A stretch of 64,000 nt of DNA, taken from positions 1 through 64,000 of the forward strand of contig NZ_FRAR01000018.1 of the NCBI RefSeq assembly GCF_900142375.1, read 5' to 3'. A model generated the notes under the pieces. It was not told the origin of the DNA. It did not search any database and saw only the letters and a list, made by a program, of their open reading frames with translations. Position 1 is the first letter of the stretch. Every line of letters begins with the position of its first letter. The position numbers were made by a program, and so were the translations under genes. Source of the DNA: Desulforamulus aeronauticus DSM 10349. Its GTDB lineage: Bacteria > Bacillota > Desulfotomaculia > Desulfotomaculales > Desulfotomaculaceae. Shown piece by piece: positions 1 through 7,006 of the stretch.

Positions 1-32
1 TTTTGACTTGACCTTATGCATCCATCATCTTC

Positions 33-53
33 TGTTTAGTTTTCAAAGACCAT
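33..53 (-). promoter_or_regulatory. boxA-like rRNA antitermination site
   Basis: On the minus strand this reads TGGTCTTTGAAAACTAAACA, close to the TGTTCTTTGAAAACTAAACA element found in rRNA leaders and 16S-23S spacers of Firmicutes. About 20 nt further on the strand reads GGTCAAGTC at the very edge, which resembles the 5' end of a 23S rRNA. With the two promoters just upstream it marks an rRNA transcription unit that continues off the left edge. Whether 16S or 23S comes first cannot be decided from this window. Confidence 0.7.
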
Positions 54-85
54 TTTGCTTTGGCCACTCTCGCGACCGGAATCTT

Positions 86-114
86 ATCTTACCACTATCA
101 CTGTTTTGAATCAA
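86..114 (-). promoter_or_regulatory. rRNA promoter P2 (predicted)
   Basis: The minus strand has TTGATT (109-114), a 17-nt spacer and TAAGAT (86-91). It lies about 35 nt before the boxA-like site and points towards the left edge, so it fits the proximal promoter of an rRNA operon. It is seen by consensus only. Confidence 0.5.
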
Positions 115-151
115 GTGGTAATTTTTGCATCACCTTGTGGCGACATTTGTT

Positions 152-180
152 ATATTAACATACATATTAGCATGACGCAA
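152..180 (-). promoter_or_regulatory. rRNA promoter P1 (predicted)
   Basis: The minus strand has TTGCGT (175-180), a 17-nt spacer and TAATAT (152-157). Together with the second promoter about 65 nt downstream it forms the tandem arrangement usual for rRNA operons. The A/T-rich stretch just upstream (184-215) could act as an UP element. Confidence 0.5.
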
Positions 181-236
181 GTGTATTTTTGTTTTTATTT
201 TATTTTATTATTGAAACATAAACATTCTTTAGAAGT

Positions 237-300
237 AATTAGAAAAACTAAGGCTTGTGCCAAGTCCCTGACGCAGGCACAAGCCTTAGTTTTTCTAATT
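237..300. repeat. R1 palindromic repeat, copy a
   Basis: A perfect 25-bp inverted repeat (237-261 against 276-300) encloses a 14-nt loop. The arms carry AGAAAAACTAAGGCTTG and its complement, the core shared by all R1 copies in the window. It sits between the rRNA promoters and the chemoreceptor stop codon and could end transcription in both directions. Confidence 0.8.
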
Positions 301-354
301 TACTTCTTCAATAGAATTTTTATACTTTCTGAAAGTGAAATAAAAAGACCGGGA

Positions 355-2190
355 TTAATCCCAGTCTATTCCACTATTACTCTCTAATAATTTGTCATCA
401 TATACAACAATAGGTTCATTATTGCCATACTTTTTATATACTTCACATTCTTTACACTGTCTTACGTCATTACCCTTTTCGCCTTTGCAGTGGGTTCCTT
501 TTAAATTCCAACAAGGATAGCTGGGGAATTTACTAACCTTGCATTGATCTGGGTTACGACCTTCCTCTCGGCAATTTTTAGTTTCAGAGCAGTGTTCTTT
601 TCCTTCCCAGAAGTCTCCCTGCTTTTCTTCATGAATCCTAAAGTGATTCGTTATTTCACTAAATTCCTGCGCCATCTTCGCCAGACTTACTGAGGACTGG
701 GCAATTTGTTCCACTGCGGAGTTTACTTGATCAGTAGATTGAGCTAACTCTTGGGTGGCATCACTGGTTTGTTCGGTGGCCACAGATATTTCTGAGATAT
801 ATTGACTGCTGTTAACTACTTTATCCACAATCTGCCGCAAGGACTGCCCTGCCTTTTCTACTACTACAACTCCTTCATTCACTTCCTTAGCACCGATTTC
901 CATCGCATTGACAGCTTGCTCAATATCCTGCCTAATTTCGGTGACAATAGTAGAAATCTCTTTGGCGGCTGCCGCTGATTTTTCGGCTAAGCTGCGAACC
1001 TCCTCAGCTACGACAGCAAATCCTTTGCCATGTTCCCCAGCCCTAGCTGCTTCGATGGCAGCATTTAATGCCAATAGATTAGTTTGATCGGCAATCCCGG
1101 TAATGGCTTCTATAATTTGACCAATTTGTTTGGACTGCTCGGATAGCTTTCCCATAACCTGGGTACTGTTATTAACCGTAGAACTGATGCTTTCCATTTT
1201 AGTGATAACATCTTGAACCGAGCGCCCGCCTTCCCGGGCCACTTCCTCTGCTTCTCTGGAGACCGCCGAGGCACCTGTGGCATTAGCAGCCTGATTTTCT
1301 GCTGTGGCAGCCAATTCGGTGGTTAAACCCGCGATGCCATGCACATTAGCACTGACCTCTTGACTAGCAGCAGACATTTGTTGGCTGTGGGCAGCTAATG
1401 TCATACTATCTGTAACAATAAGGCTAATTACTTGTTTAAGTTCATCCTCCATCTTCTGAAAGGCCCTGGCCAAATCGCCAATTTCATCCTTTTGATTCAA
1501 ATCGTCCATCGTTTGGGTAAGGTCTCCCTCAGCCAATGCCTCAGCTCGCTTAATAAGCTTCTTTAAAGGATTAATGATTTGACGGCTCATGATAAGACTA
1601 ATAGTAATGCCGATTAATGCTGCCAAAACTGTAAAAACGAAGCCATATTGAACGGCATGTTTGCCAGCGGTAGCAACAATCTCCTGTTGCTGAGTCACTT
1701 CTTTCTTGCGATCTTCAACAAACTTACCCAGATCTGTCTCTATCGCTTCACTAAGGGGAGTAACCTTTTCAACGTAAATGCGATTGGCTGATTCACGGTC
1801 ACCTGCCGCCACTACAGGCTGAATCTCCTCATTAAAAACCATAATCAGACGTTCTTCATTCTGCAATACCTTTTGTAAATGTTGCTTCACTTCTTCTCTT
1901 TTAGTATCCTGAATGAATTGTTCCATTTGTTTTTTTGTCTGATTGCTAAGTTCTTTAAAATGGTTAGCTTGTTCTGCTTGTTGGAAGATGAGATATTCTG
2001 CCAGTGCAGAATTTTGGTGTTTTGAAATACTTTTCAATTCTAAACCCTGCATAGCCCGTTCCGTCCATCTCTGCTCCTGTTGAACGCTGGTATTCGCTAG
2101 GTTTATTTTTTGTTGTACCAACACTTGTGAAATAACGCCTACCAAAACCACAGCCAGTACAGTGGCGAGAATTTTATTGCCTAATTTCAA
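355..2190 (-). CDS. Methyl-accepting chemotaxis protein with Cys-rich C-terminal tail
   Basis: A membrane chemoreceptor that would signal to CheA/CheW. It has an N-terminal membrane segment (about residues 6-24), a helical periplasmic-type sensor region (about 30-170, four-helix-bundle-like), a second membrane segment (about 180-200), a HAMP linker and a long cytoplasmic signalling hairpin with the conserved tip around [20 protein letters not shown]. After the hairpin comes an unusual tail of about 70 residues with seven cysteines, including [10 protein letters not shown] and [10 protein letters not shown]. It resembles the two-CW metal-binding modules seen in some receptors. The start is the TTG at 2190, about 10 nt after GGAAGGAG. 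A TATACT box at 2225-2230 would start transcription near 2218, which rules out the longer reading from 2217. The ligand is unknown. Confidence 0.9.
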   Translation of the reverse strand: MKLGNKILATVLAVVLVGVISQVLVQQKINLANTSVQQEQRWTERAMQGLELKSISKHQNSALAEYLIFQQAEQANHFKELSNQTKKQMEQFIQDTKREEVKQHLQKVLQNEERLIMVFNEEIQPVVAAGDRESANRIYVEKVTPLSEAIETDLGKFVEDRKKEVTQQQEIVATAGKHAVQYGFVFTVLAALIGITISLIMSRQIINPLKKLIKRAEALAEGDLTQTMDDLNQKDEIGDLARAFQKMEDELKQVISLIVTDSMTLAAHSQQMSAASQEVSANVHGIAGLTTELAATAENQAANATGASAVSREAEEVAREGGRSVQDVITKMESISSTVNNSTQVMGKLSEQSKQIGQIIEAITGIADQTNLLALNAAIEAARAGEHGKGFAVVAEEVRSLAEKSAAAAKEISTIVTEIRQDIEQAVNAMEIGAKEVNEGVVVVEKAGQSLRQIVDKVVNSSQYISEISVATEQTSDATQELAQSTDQVNSAVEQIAQSSVSLAKMAQEFSEITNHFRIHEEKQGDFWEGKEHCSETKNCREEGRNPDQCKVSKFPSYPCWNLKGTHCKGEKGNDVRQCKECEVYKKYGNNEPIVVYDDKLLESNSGIDWD

Positions 2191-2418
2191 AGATAAATCG
2201 CTCCTTCCCAACTTCAATATGCTTAGTATACAACAATTAGTTAGGAAGGGAAACAGTGGTAAATATAAAATTAATATCTGTAATATATATGTAATCCTTT
2301 CAATAAATCTACACTTATTTTAAGGTAACCTCATTCAAGAATTAATAAAAAACTCTTCCTTTTTCCCTATTCCTTTGGTATTCTATTCGATGGCATAAAT
2401 AATACGGGGAGAGACAGC

Positions 2419-2811
2419 ATGCAATTTCATTATTTTAGACCCCAAATTCCTGCCCACCGCACGCAGCTTAGGTCTTTTTTCCAAACCGATGAAACAACCA
2501 GAACTTTTGAAAATAATCTAGCATGTTTATGGGATGCTGAGAGTGATAAATTACTGGTAACATTACGTGGAAACAAAGTTATTGGAGCAGCTTGGTTAAG
2601 GAAAAGTAACACGGGACTTTATATCAAGTATATGCATGTGATAGCCCCTTCTCAGGGGATTGGTCGGAAAATGGTGGAATATCTGAAAAAGCAACAACAG
2701 ATTCTAGAGTGTTGGTCTGTTTATGAAGCCAAAGGTTTTTGGCGAAAGGTAGGCTTTAAAGCGGCGGATTCCTATGGAGCCATGGTTTATCAGCCAAGAT
2801 TTGCCTCTTAA
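2419..2811 (+). CDS. GNAT family N-acetyltransferase
   Basis: A small (130 aa) acetyl-CoA-dependent acyltransferase of the GNAT fold. The acetyl-CoA-binding region is recognisable as VIAPSQGIGRKMVEYL (about residues 74-89), an R/Q-x-x-G-x-G/A type loop followed by a helix. The C-terminal part has the GFWRKVGF pattern common at the end of this fold. The ATG follows GGGGAGA. The gene is alone on the plus strand and ends in a strong terminator that starts within its stop codon. The substrate cannot be told from sequence. Confidence 0.85.
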   Translation: MQFHYFRPQIPAHRTQLRSFFQTDETTRTFENNLACLWDAESDKLLVTLRGNKVIGAAWLRKSNTGLYIKYMHVIAPSQGIGRKMVEYLKKQQQILECWSVYEAKGFWRKVGFKAADSYGAMVYQPRFAS

Positions 2812-2839
2812 AAACACCACCCCCGGGGGTGGTGTTTTT
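2810..2839. terminator. Perfect 15-bp hairpin terminator
   Basis: AAAAACACCACCCCC is followed directly by its exact reverse complement and ends in T5, so it can serve both strands. It would stop the GNAT transcript, and possibly also readthrough from the flavin reductase gene that ends at 2908 on the other strand. Confidence 0.9.
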
Positions 2840-2907
2840 AAGCTATTATTTGAGAAAAATAAACCCCACGGTTAATCATCGCGGAGTTTATAGCAACCTA
2901 CAAAGTT

Positions 2908-3414
2908 TTACTCCTCTATATAACAGGCTACAATCTCACCATAGTACATCACATGGTAATCATTTTTAGGATAAGCCAATTTCCTAGTCTTTAGTTCCAG
3001 CAAGGCAGGTTCCATGGTCTGTTGATAGATTACTTTGCATTCGTAGTGTAGTTCACATTCGCCAACAATCGGGCTGTTTACCACTTTACCAGGTTCGGCG
3101 GTGAGATTGCACTCTTTAAATTTGTCAAATTCCCGACCGGATTTGGTACCACAGAAGGCCAGTGCTTTTTTGAGGTCTTTTTTAATAGGAATGCTGACGG
3201 TAAACTCCTTGGCATTTTCCAGCAAGCTGTAGGTATATCTGGAGTGTCTGACCATTACCATAAAGACAGGTTTTTGCCAGGTAATACCGACAGTTCCCCA
3301 ACCAATGGTCATGGTATTAAGTCGTTCTCCATCTCTTACTGTGAGAAAGGCACCCTTAGGCAGTTGTTCCAATGCATCCTTTAGATAGTCATTGTATTTT
3401 ACGTCCTCTTTCAT
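2908..3414 (-). CDS. Flavin reductase family protein (FMN-binding split barrel)
   Basis: A 168-residue protein of the flavin reductase-like split-barrel family, which binds FMN and often moves electrons between flavins, NAD(P)H or rubredoxin-like partners. Family features are the early KGAFLTVRDGERLNTMTIGWG segment, where the N-T-M-T-I-G-W pattern lines the FMN site, the S-R-Y-T-Y-S-L-L-E-N region, and the C-G-T-K-S-G-R-E-F-D-K-F loop. The ATG at 3414 follows AAGGGGGAG. A longer in-frame reading to 3504 would run into the R1 repeat and is rejected. It has no operon partners. Confidence 0.85.
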   Translation of the reverse strand: MKEDVKYNDYLKDALEQLPKGAFLTVRDGERLNTMTIGWGTVGITWQKPVFMVMVRHSRYTYSLLENAKEFTVSIPIKKDLKKALAFCGTKSGREFDKFKECNLTAEPGKVVNSPIVGECELHYECKVIYQQTMEPALLELKTRKLAYPKNDYHVMYYGEIVACYIEE

Positions 3415-3444
3415 GCTGCTCCCCCTTTTCACTTTCATAATGAT

Positions 3445-3516
3445 AAAATTTCCATTGACGAAAGTATAAGAAAAACTAAGGCTTCTGCTTACGTCACAAG
3501 CCAAGTTTTTCTAATT
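3445..3516. repeat. R1 palindromic repeat, copy b
   Basis: It carries the R1 leader TTGACGAAAGTATAAG followed by arms AGAAAAACTAAGGCTT and AAGCCAAGTTTTTCT. Its right end includes the last bases of the sfsA stop codon, so the element was inserted or grew right at the end of that gene. On the minus strand the hairpin could serve as the sfsA terminator. Confidence 0.75.
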
Positions 3517-4240
3517 AACTCCCTATTTGCATAGGTAGGTATTCCTGTAGCCCCACTGTATTCTTCGTTATTTGACAGGTTATGGCAAATATCTCCACAC
3601 CACAGGCCGCTGCTTGGTGAAGGGCCTTGGTAAAGTTGGGATCGGTTACGTGGTTTGGAGAGAAAATCTTCGCGTCGTTACGCTGAACCACAAAAATCAC
3701 CGCCGCCCGTAAACCCTCTTCGACAGCTTTGCAAAGTTCTAACAGGTGTTTAGTGCCCCTTGTGGAGGGGGCATCGGGAAATTTGGCCAAGCCATCATCC
3801 ACTAAGGTTACCGATTTAATCTCAATCAGACAGCGTCCGCAGTCTCCCTTGAGATATAAATCAAAACGACTGTCTCCAAAACCCACCTCTTTTTTGATTT
3901 CTTGGTAGTCGGAAAACTCCTCTAAAGCATGCTCAGCTAAAACTTTATACAGTAGCCGATTGGGCAGCAGAGAGTCTACTGAAACCAATGTCTTGCCGTA
4001 ATGGGCCAAATGGATACGGTATTTTGTTCGCATGCCCTCGGGCATGGGAGATACATAAACGGTGTTGCCGGGAAACAGTAGCTCTTTCATCCTCCCGGAA
4101 CTGGGTACATGGGCGGGATAGATTTCTCCAGCCACCTGTACCAAGCCCACAAAGCGATTTTTCCGTTCTATAAAGGTAGCCTCGCTTAACTCTGGCAGAG
4201 AAATGGTTATTTCCCTTGCCTTATTAGGGAGTCCACTCAA
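3515..4240 (-). CDS. sfsA: SfsA family DNA/RNA nuclease-like protein
   Basis: Homologue of SfsA, named for sugar fermentation stimulation in E. coli, with an OB-like N-terminal part and a PD-(D/E)XK nuclease-like core. Family signatures are ATFIERKNRF at the N-terminus, HVPSSGRMKELLFPG, the nuclease-like R-F-D-L-Y-L...CLIEIKSVTL and FPDAPSTRGTKHLLEL. The length (241 aa) matches the usual 230-240. I placed the start at TTG 4240, with GGAG nine nt upstream; it overlaps the end of obg by 17 bp, so the two are translationally linked. A start nearer the family core would need a rare codon. The cellular role is not settled. Confidence 0.85.
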   Translation of the reverse strand: MSGLPNKAREITISLPELSEATFIERKNRFVGLVQVAGEIYPAHVPSSGRMKELLFPGNTVYVSPMPEGMRTKYRIHLAHYGKTLVSVDSLLPNRLLYKVLAEHALEEFSDYQEIKKEVGFGDSRFDLYLKGDCGRCLIEIKSVTLVDDGLAKFPDAPSTRGTKHLLELCKAVEEGLRAAVIFVVQRNDAKIFSPNHVTDPNFTKALHQAAACGVEIFAITCQITKNTVGLQEYLPMQIGS

Positions 4241-5495
4241 ATTCCCAGTCTCCAATACGTACAATATCGCCTTCTCTAACCCCAGACTCAATAAGCCCTT
4301 TTTCCAGACCCATCAACCGCATAATTTTCTGTAGTCTTTCCACAGATTCTTCTTCTTCCAAGTAGGTCATGGCAACATGACGCTCTATTTCTCTGCCGGT
4401 AACGCGCCAGTTCCCATCGAAGTCTCGATTAATGTTAAAACGATCTGTCGGTTCAAAAACCGTTACAAGCTCTTCTGGCGATTCTTCAGGAGCGATTTTA
4501 GGTAGTTCTTCTAGCAAGTCGGCAACACGGCGCACCACTTTATCTAATCCTTCTCCAGTAGCTGCTGAGATGGGGAAAATTTCATAGTTATCTCCCAATG
4601 CTTCCCGGAGGCGAGCTAAATTTTCGTCTGCTTGGGGCTGTACGTCCATTTTATTGGCAGCAATAATCTGGGGACGTTCTGCCAACCTGGTATCGTATAA
4701 TTCTAACTCCCGGTTAATGGTCTTGATGTCCTCCACCGGGTCCCGTCCTTCAGTACCTGCAATGTCCACCACGTGAATGAGCAACCGGGTACGCTCGGTA
4801 TGGCGTAGAAATTCATGCCCAAGCCCCACTCCCTGGGAAGCCCCTTCAATAAGTCCAGGAATATCCGCTAGAACAAAGCTGTCATCACCTACTGCTACCA
4901 CCCCAAGATTCGGCACCAATGTGGTGAAGGGATAATCAGCAATTTTAGGTTTAGCTGCCGATACCATTGAGATAAAGGTGGATTTTCCGGCATTGGGAAA
5001 ACCAATGAGCCCTACATCGGCGATGAGCTTGAGTTCCAGTTCCACCCATAATTCTTCCCCGGGTTCACCTTTTTCAGCAATACGGGGTGCCTTATTTACG
5101 GCTGAGGCAAAGCGCATATTACCCCGGCCGCCCCGACCTCCTTTGGCCACGACAATTCGCTGGCCATCTTCCACTAGGTCGGCAATGAGTCGACCGGATT
5201 CGGCTTCCCGCACTACAGTACCTGCGGGCACCTTAACTACGAGGTCTTCTCCTGCGGCACCATGCATGTTTTTTCCCATGCCATGGGTACCGCGGTTGGC
5301 TTTGAAGTGTCTTTTATAGCGAAACTCTTGGAGTGTATTGACTCCTTCGTCAGCCACAAAGATTAAATCTCCACCACGACCACCATCTCCACCCCAGGGT
5401 CCGCCCAGGGGAACGTATTTTTCCCGGCGCATAGCTATGCAACCATTGCCGCCATCGCCGCCTTTGATATAAATTTTCGCCCTATCATAGAACAT
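4224..5495 (-). CDS. obgE: GTPase Obg (ObgE/CgtA)
   Basis: An essential ribosome-associated GTPase linked to 50S assembly, the stringent response and, in Bacillus, sporulation. It has the glycine-rich Obg domain (about residues 1-160, many GGxGG repeats), a G domain with G1 GFPNAGKST (165-173), switch/G3 DIPGLIEGA, G4 NKMD and G5 SAA, and a C-terminal OCT domain. The length (423 aa) is normal. The start is the ATG at 5495, about 7 nt after GGGTGA. The gene lies directly downstream of spo0B, the order known from Bacillus subtilis, and overlaps sfsA. Confidence 0.97.
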   Translation of the reverse strand: MFYDRAKIYIKGGDGGNGCIAMRREKYVPLGGPWGGDGGRGGDLIFVADEGVNTLQEFRYKRHFKANRGTHGMGKNMHGAAGEDLVVKVPAGTVVREAESGRLIADLVEDGQRIVVAKGGRGGRGNMRFASAVNKAPRIAEKGEPGEELWVELELKLIADVGLIGFPNAGKSTFISMVSAAKPKIADYPFTTLVPNLGVVAVGDDSFVLADIPGLIEGASQGVGLGHEFLRHTERTRLLIHVVDIAGTEGRDPVEDIKTINRELELYDTRLAERPQIIAANKMDVQPQADENLARLREALGDNYEIFPISAATGEGLDKVVRRVADLLEELPKIAPEESPEELVTVFEPTDRFNINRDFDGNWRVTGREIERHVAMTYLEEEESVERLQKIMRLMGLEKGLIESGVREGDIVRIGDWEFEWTP

Positions 5496-5543
5496 TAATA
5501 TGATCACCCAATATTATTATTTACCATCTTTGGCTTCCTAAGC

Positions 5544-6104
5544 CTAGTTTTTTGGAAATATTAAATAGATTTCCGCTTCTTTTTCCGTTACTGCCAACTG
5601 AGAGCTACTGTTATAAGCTGCTAACGCCTCTGAGAGTGCCATCCTTTCTTCGGCATCCTTGACAACCTCCGCAGGGACACCGGGGAAGCCTAATTTGATG
5701 GTGATTTTTTTCTCCCCTTCGTTGATGGATAATTTTAGGCGACGGTCGCTAACTTCCGGTGGCGCCAGAAATTTCAAAGCATGTTTAATGCATTGATTGA
5801 GAGAAGAGCTCACCACTTCCCCTGGGACAGCTAGAGACTCCATGGTGGTTTGGATATCATACTGAAATTGCACCTGATATTTAGTAGCTTCATTATTGGC
5901 TATCAACAAAACAGCCTTGATCTCCGGAGATTTGATCCGGGTAATTCGGCTTAGCATTTCGTATTCTTTGCTAACTTGTTGGATATAGTCCCTTACTCTT
6001 TCCCCTTTGTTTAGTTGGAGCAGGCCGGAAATAACTTGCAAATGATTTAAAAAATCATGTCTTTGCACTTGAAAAACTTCCAACAGACCGTTAACTTCCA
6101 CCAC
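5544..6104 (-). CDS. spo0B: Spo0B-like sporulation phosphotransferase
   Basis: Spo0B passes phosphate from Spo0F to Spo0A in the sporulation phosphorelay. This 186-residue protein opens with a histidine-kinase-like dimerisation helix containing QRHDFLNHLQVISGLLQL; His16 in RHDFLNH is the expected phosphorylated residue. The rest is a degenerate ATPase-like domain without ATP-binding N/G boxes, as expected for Spo0B. Its place between rpmA and obg is the same as in Bacillus. The GTG start has AAGGAAG nine nt upstream. A sensor-kinase-like protein of the SpoOB type is the only alternative; the context favours Spo0B. Confidence 0.85.
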   Translation of the reverse strand: MVEVNGLLEVFQVQRHDFLNHLQVISGLLQLNKGERVRDYIQQVSKEYEMLSRITRIKSPEIKAVLLIANNEATKYQVQFQYDIQTTMESLAVPGEVVSSSLNQCIKHALKFLAPPEVSDRRLKLSINEGEKKITIKLGFPGVPAEVVKDAEERMALSEALAAYNSSSQLAVTEKEAEIYLIFPKN

Positions 6105-6182
6105 TTGGTCATACTTCCTTTCAACACCAGATTATGGAAGACATTCGACAGCTGGATTAAATTTCCTCCCGCAAAGGGTACT

Positions 6183-6211
6183 AAAAAAACCAGCCTAAGA
6201 TTAGGCTGGTT
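6183..6211 (-). terminator. Terminator after rpmA
   Basis: The minus strand has AACCAGCCTAA, a 1-2 nt loop, TTAGGCTGGTT and a run of T. It ends the rplU-rpmA transcript and separates the ribosomal protein genes from spo0B-obg. Confidence 0.9.
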
Positions 6212-6217
6212 TCAAAA

Positions 6218-6487
6218 TTACTGAGCAATAATTTCGGGAACTACGATACTTACTTGTTTCTGATCCCGGCCTTTACGCTCGAATTTAACAATACCATCTA
6301 CTTTGGCAAACAGGGTGTCGTCGTTACCGCGACCTACGTTAGTACCGGGGTAAATACGAGTACCACGCTGTCTAACCAGAATGCTACCGGCAGATACGAA
6401 TTTACCGTCGCCTTCCTTTACCCCAAGCCGTTTAGACTCGGAATCACGACCGTTCCGTGAACTACCTACACCTTTCTTATGAGCCAT
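6218..6487 (-). CDS. rpmA: 50S ribosomal protein L27
   Basis: Ribosomal protein L27 lies near the peptidyl-transferase centre. The sequence begins [20 protein letters not shown], the mature N-terminus that reaches towards the tRNA ends, and contains the hallmark [10 protein letters not shown]. It lacks the MLxxxLQFFA-type leader that many Firmicutes carry and remove with the protease Prp. In agreement, no prp (ysxB) gene lies between rplU and rpmA, which are only 39 bp apart. The ATG follows AAGGAGG. Confidence 0.97.
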   Translation of the reverse strand: MAHKKGVGSSRNGRDSESKRLGVKEGDGKFVSAGSILVRQRGTRIYPGTNVGRGNDDTLFAKVDGIVKFERKGRDQKQVSIVVPEIIAQ

Positions 6488-6526
6488 AGTGTCCCACCTC
6501 CTTACGGGGTTCTATTCTAAATAGAA

Positions 6527-6838
6527 TTAAGCTTCAATCTTTTCAACTACTACCTGAGTGAAAGGTTGACGATGACCTTTCTTACGGCGATAGTTTTTCT
6601 TGGCTTTATACTTGAATACAATGATCTTTTGGCCTTTGCCGTGGCGAACAACATCCAGGACTACTTTAGCACCTTCCACTTTGGGAGTACCTACTTTTAC
6701 CTGTCCGTCTTTTTCCACCAGCAGAACATCGGTTAATTCAACCTTTTGGCCTGCTTCGGCATTCAGCTTTTCAATGTACAGGGTGTCACCTTCTTGAACC
6801 TTGTACTGCTTACCACCAGTAATCACTACTGCGTACAT
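6527..6838 (-). CDS. rplU: 50S ribosomal protein L21
   Basis: Ribosomal protein L21 (103 aa), which binds 23S rRNA. It starts [14 protein letters not shown] and ends with the basic signature [14 protein letters not shown](P)FT typical of L21. The ATG at 6838 follows GGGGAGGT; the reading frame stays open up to 6973, but that part is the untranslated leader. It is first in a two-gene operon with rpmA. Confidence 0.97.
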   Translation of the reverse strand: MYAVVITGGKQYKVQEGDTLYIEKLNAEAGQKVELTDVLLVEKDGQVKVGTPKVEGAKVVLDVVRHGKGQKIIVFKYKAKKNYRRKKGHRQPFTQVVVEKIEA

Positions 6839-6938
6839 ACCTACACCTCCCCATCTTTTAGGACTCGCCATCAAGGTACCGGCAAGCGGTTTGCAAACCT
6901 CTGCTGTGCGGTATTGGGTAGGCAGAAAGAAGCCTACA
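6839..6938 (-). promoter_or_regulatory. L21-type ribosomal leader (predicted)
   Basis: The roughly 100-nt untranslated leader of rplU contains a hairpin GTAGGC...GCCTAC near its 5' end and then the stretch AGGTTTGCAAACCG and CTTGATGGCGAGTCC. This arrangement fits my memory of the L21 leader family of Firmicutes, an autoregulatory element thought to bind L21. A covariance-model search would settle it. Confidence 0.6.
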
Positions 6939-6944
6939 TTTAGA

Positions 6945-6973
6945 TATTTTAACATAGTTGGGATATTTGTCAA
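6945..6973 (-). promoter_or_regulatory. Promoter of rplU-rpmA
   Basis: The minus strand has a consensus TTGACA (6968-6973) followed after 17 nt by AAAATA (6945-6950). It would start transcription near 6938, at the foot of the leader. Confidence 0.6.
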
Positions 6974-7006
6974 TGTTGCTTTGGATATTACTTTAAAGTC
7001 AGACCG

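Noticed and set aside
55-387. A 110-codon plus-strand frame at the left edge
   Set aside because: It overlies the rRNA promoters and R1 copy a, has no ribosome site and no family features.
3455-3470. TTGACG...TATAAG inside the R1 leader as a promoter
   Set aside because: The two boxes are only 4 nt apart, far from the 16-18 nt needed.
3415-3504. N-terminal extension of the flavin reductase
   Set aside because: The extra 30 codons translate part of R1 copy b, and the strong ribosome site lies just before the ATG at 3414.
6488-6526. A hidden prp (ysxB) gene between rplU and rpmA
   Set aside because: The gap of 39 bp is far too short.
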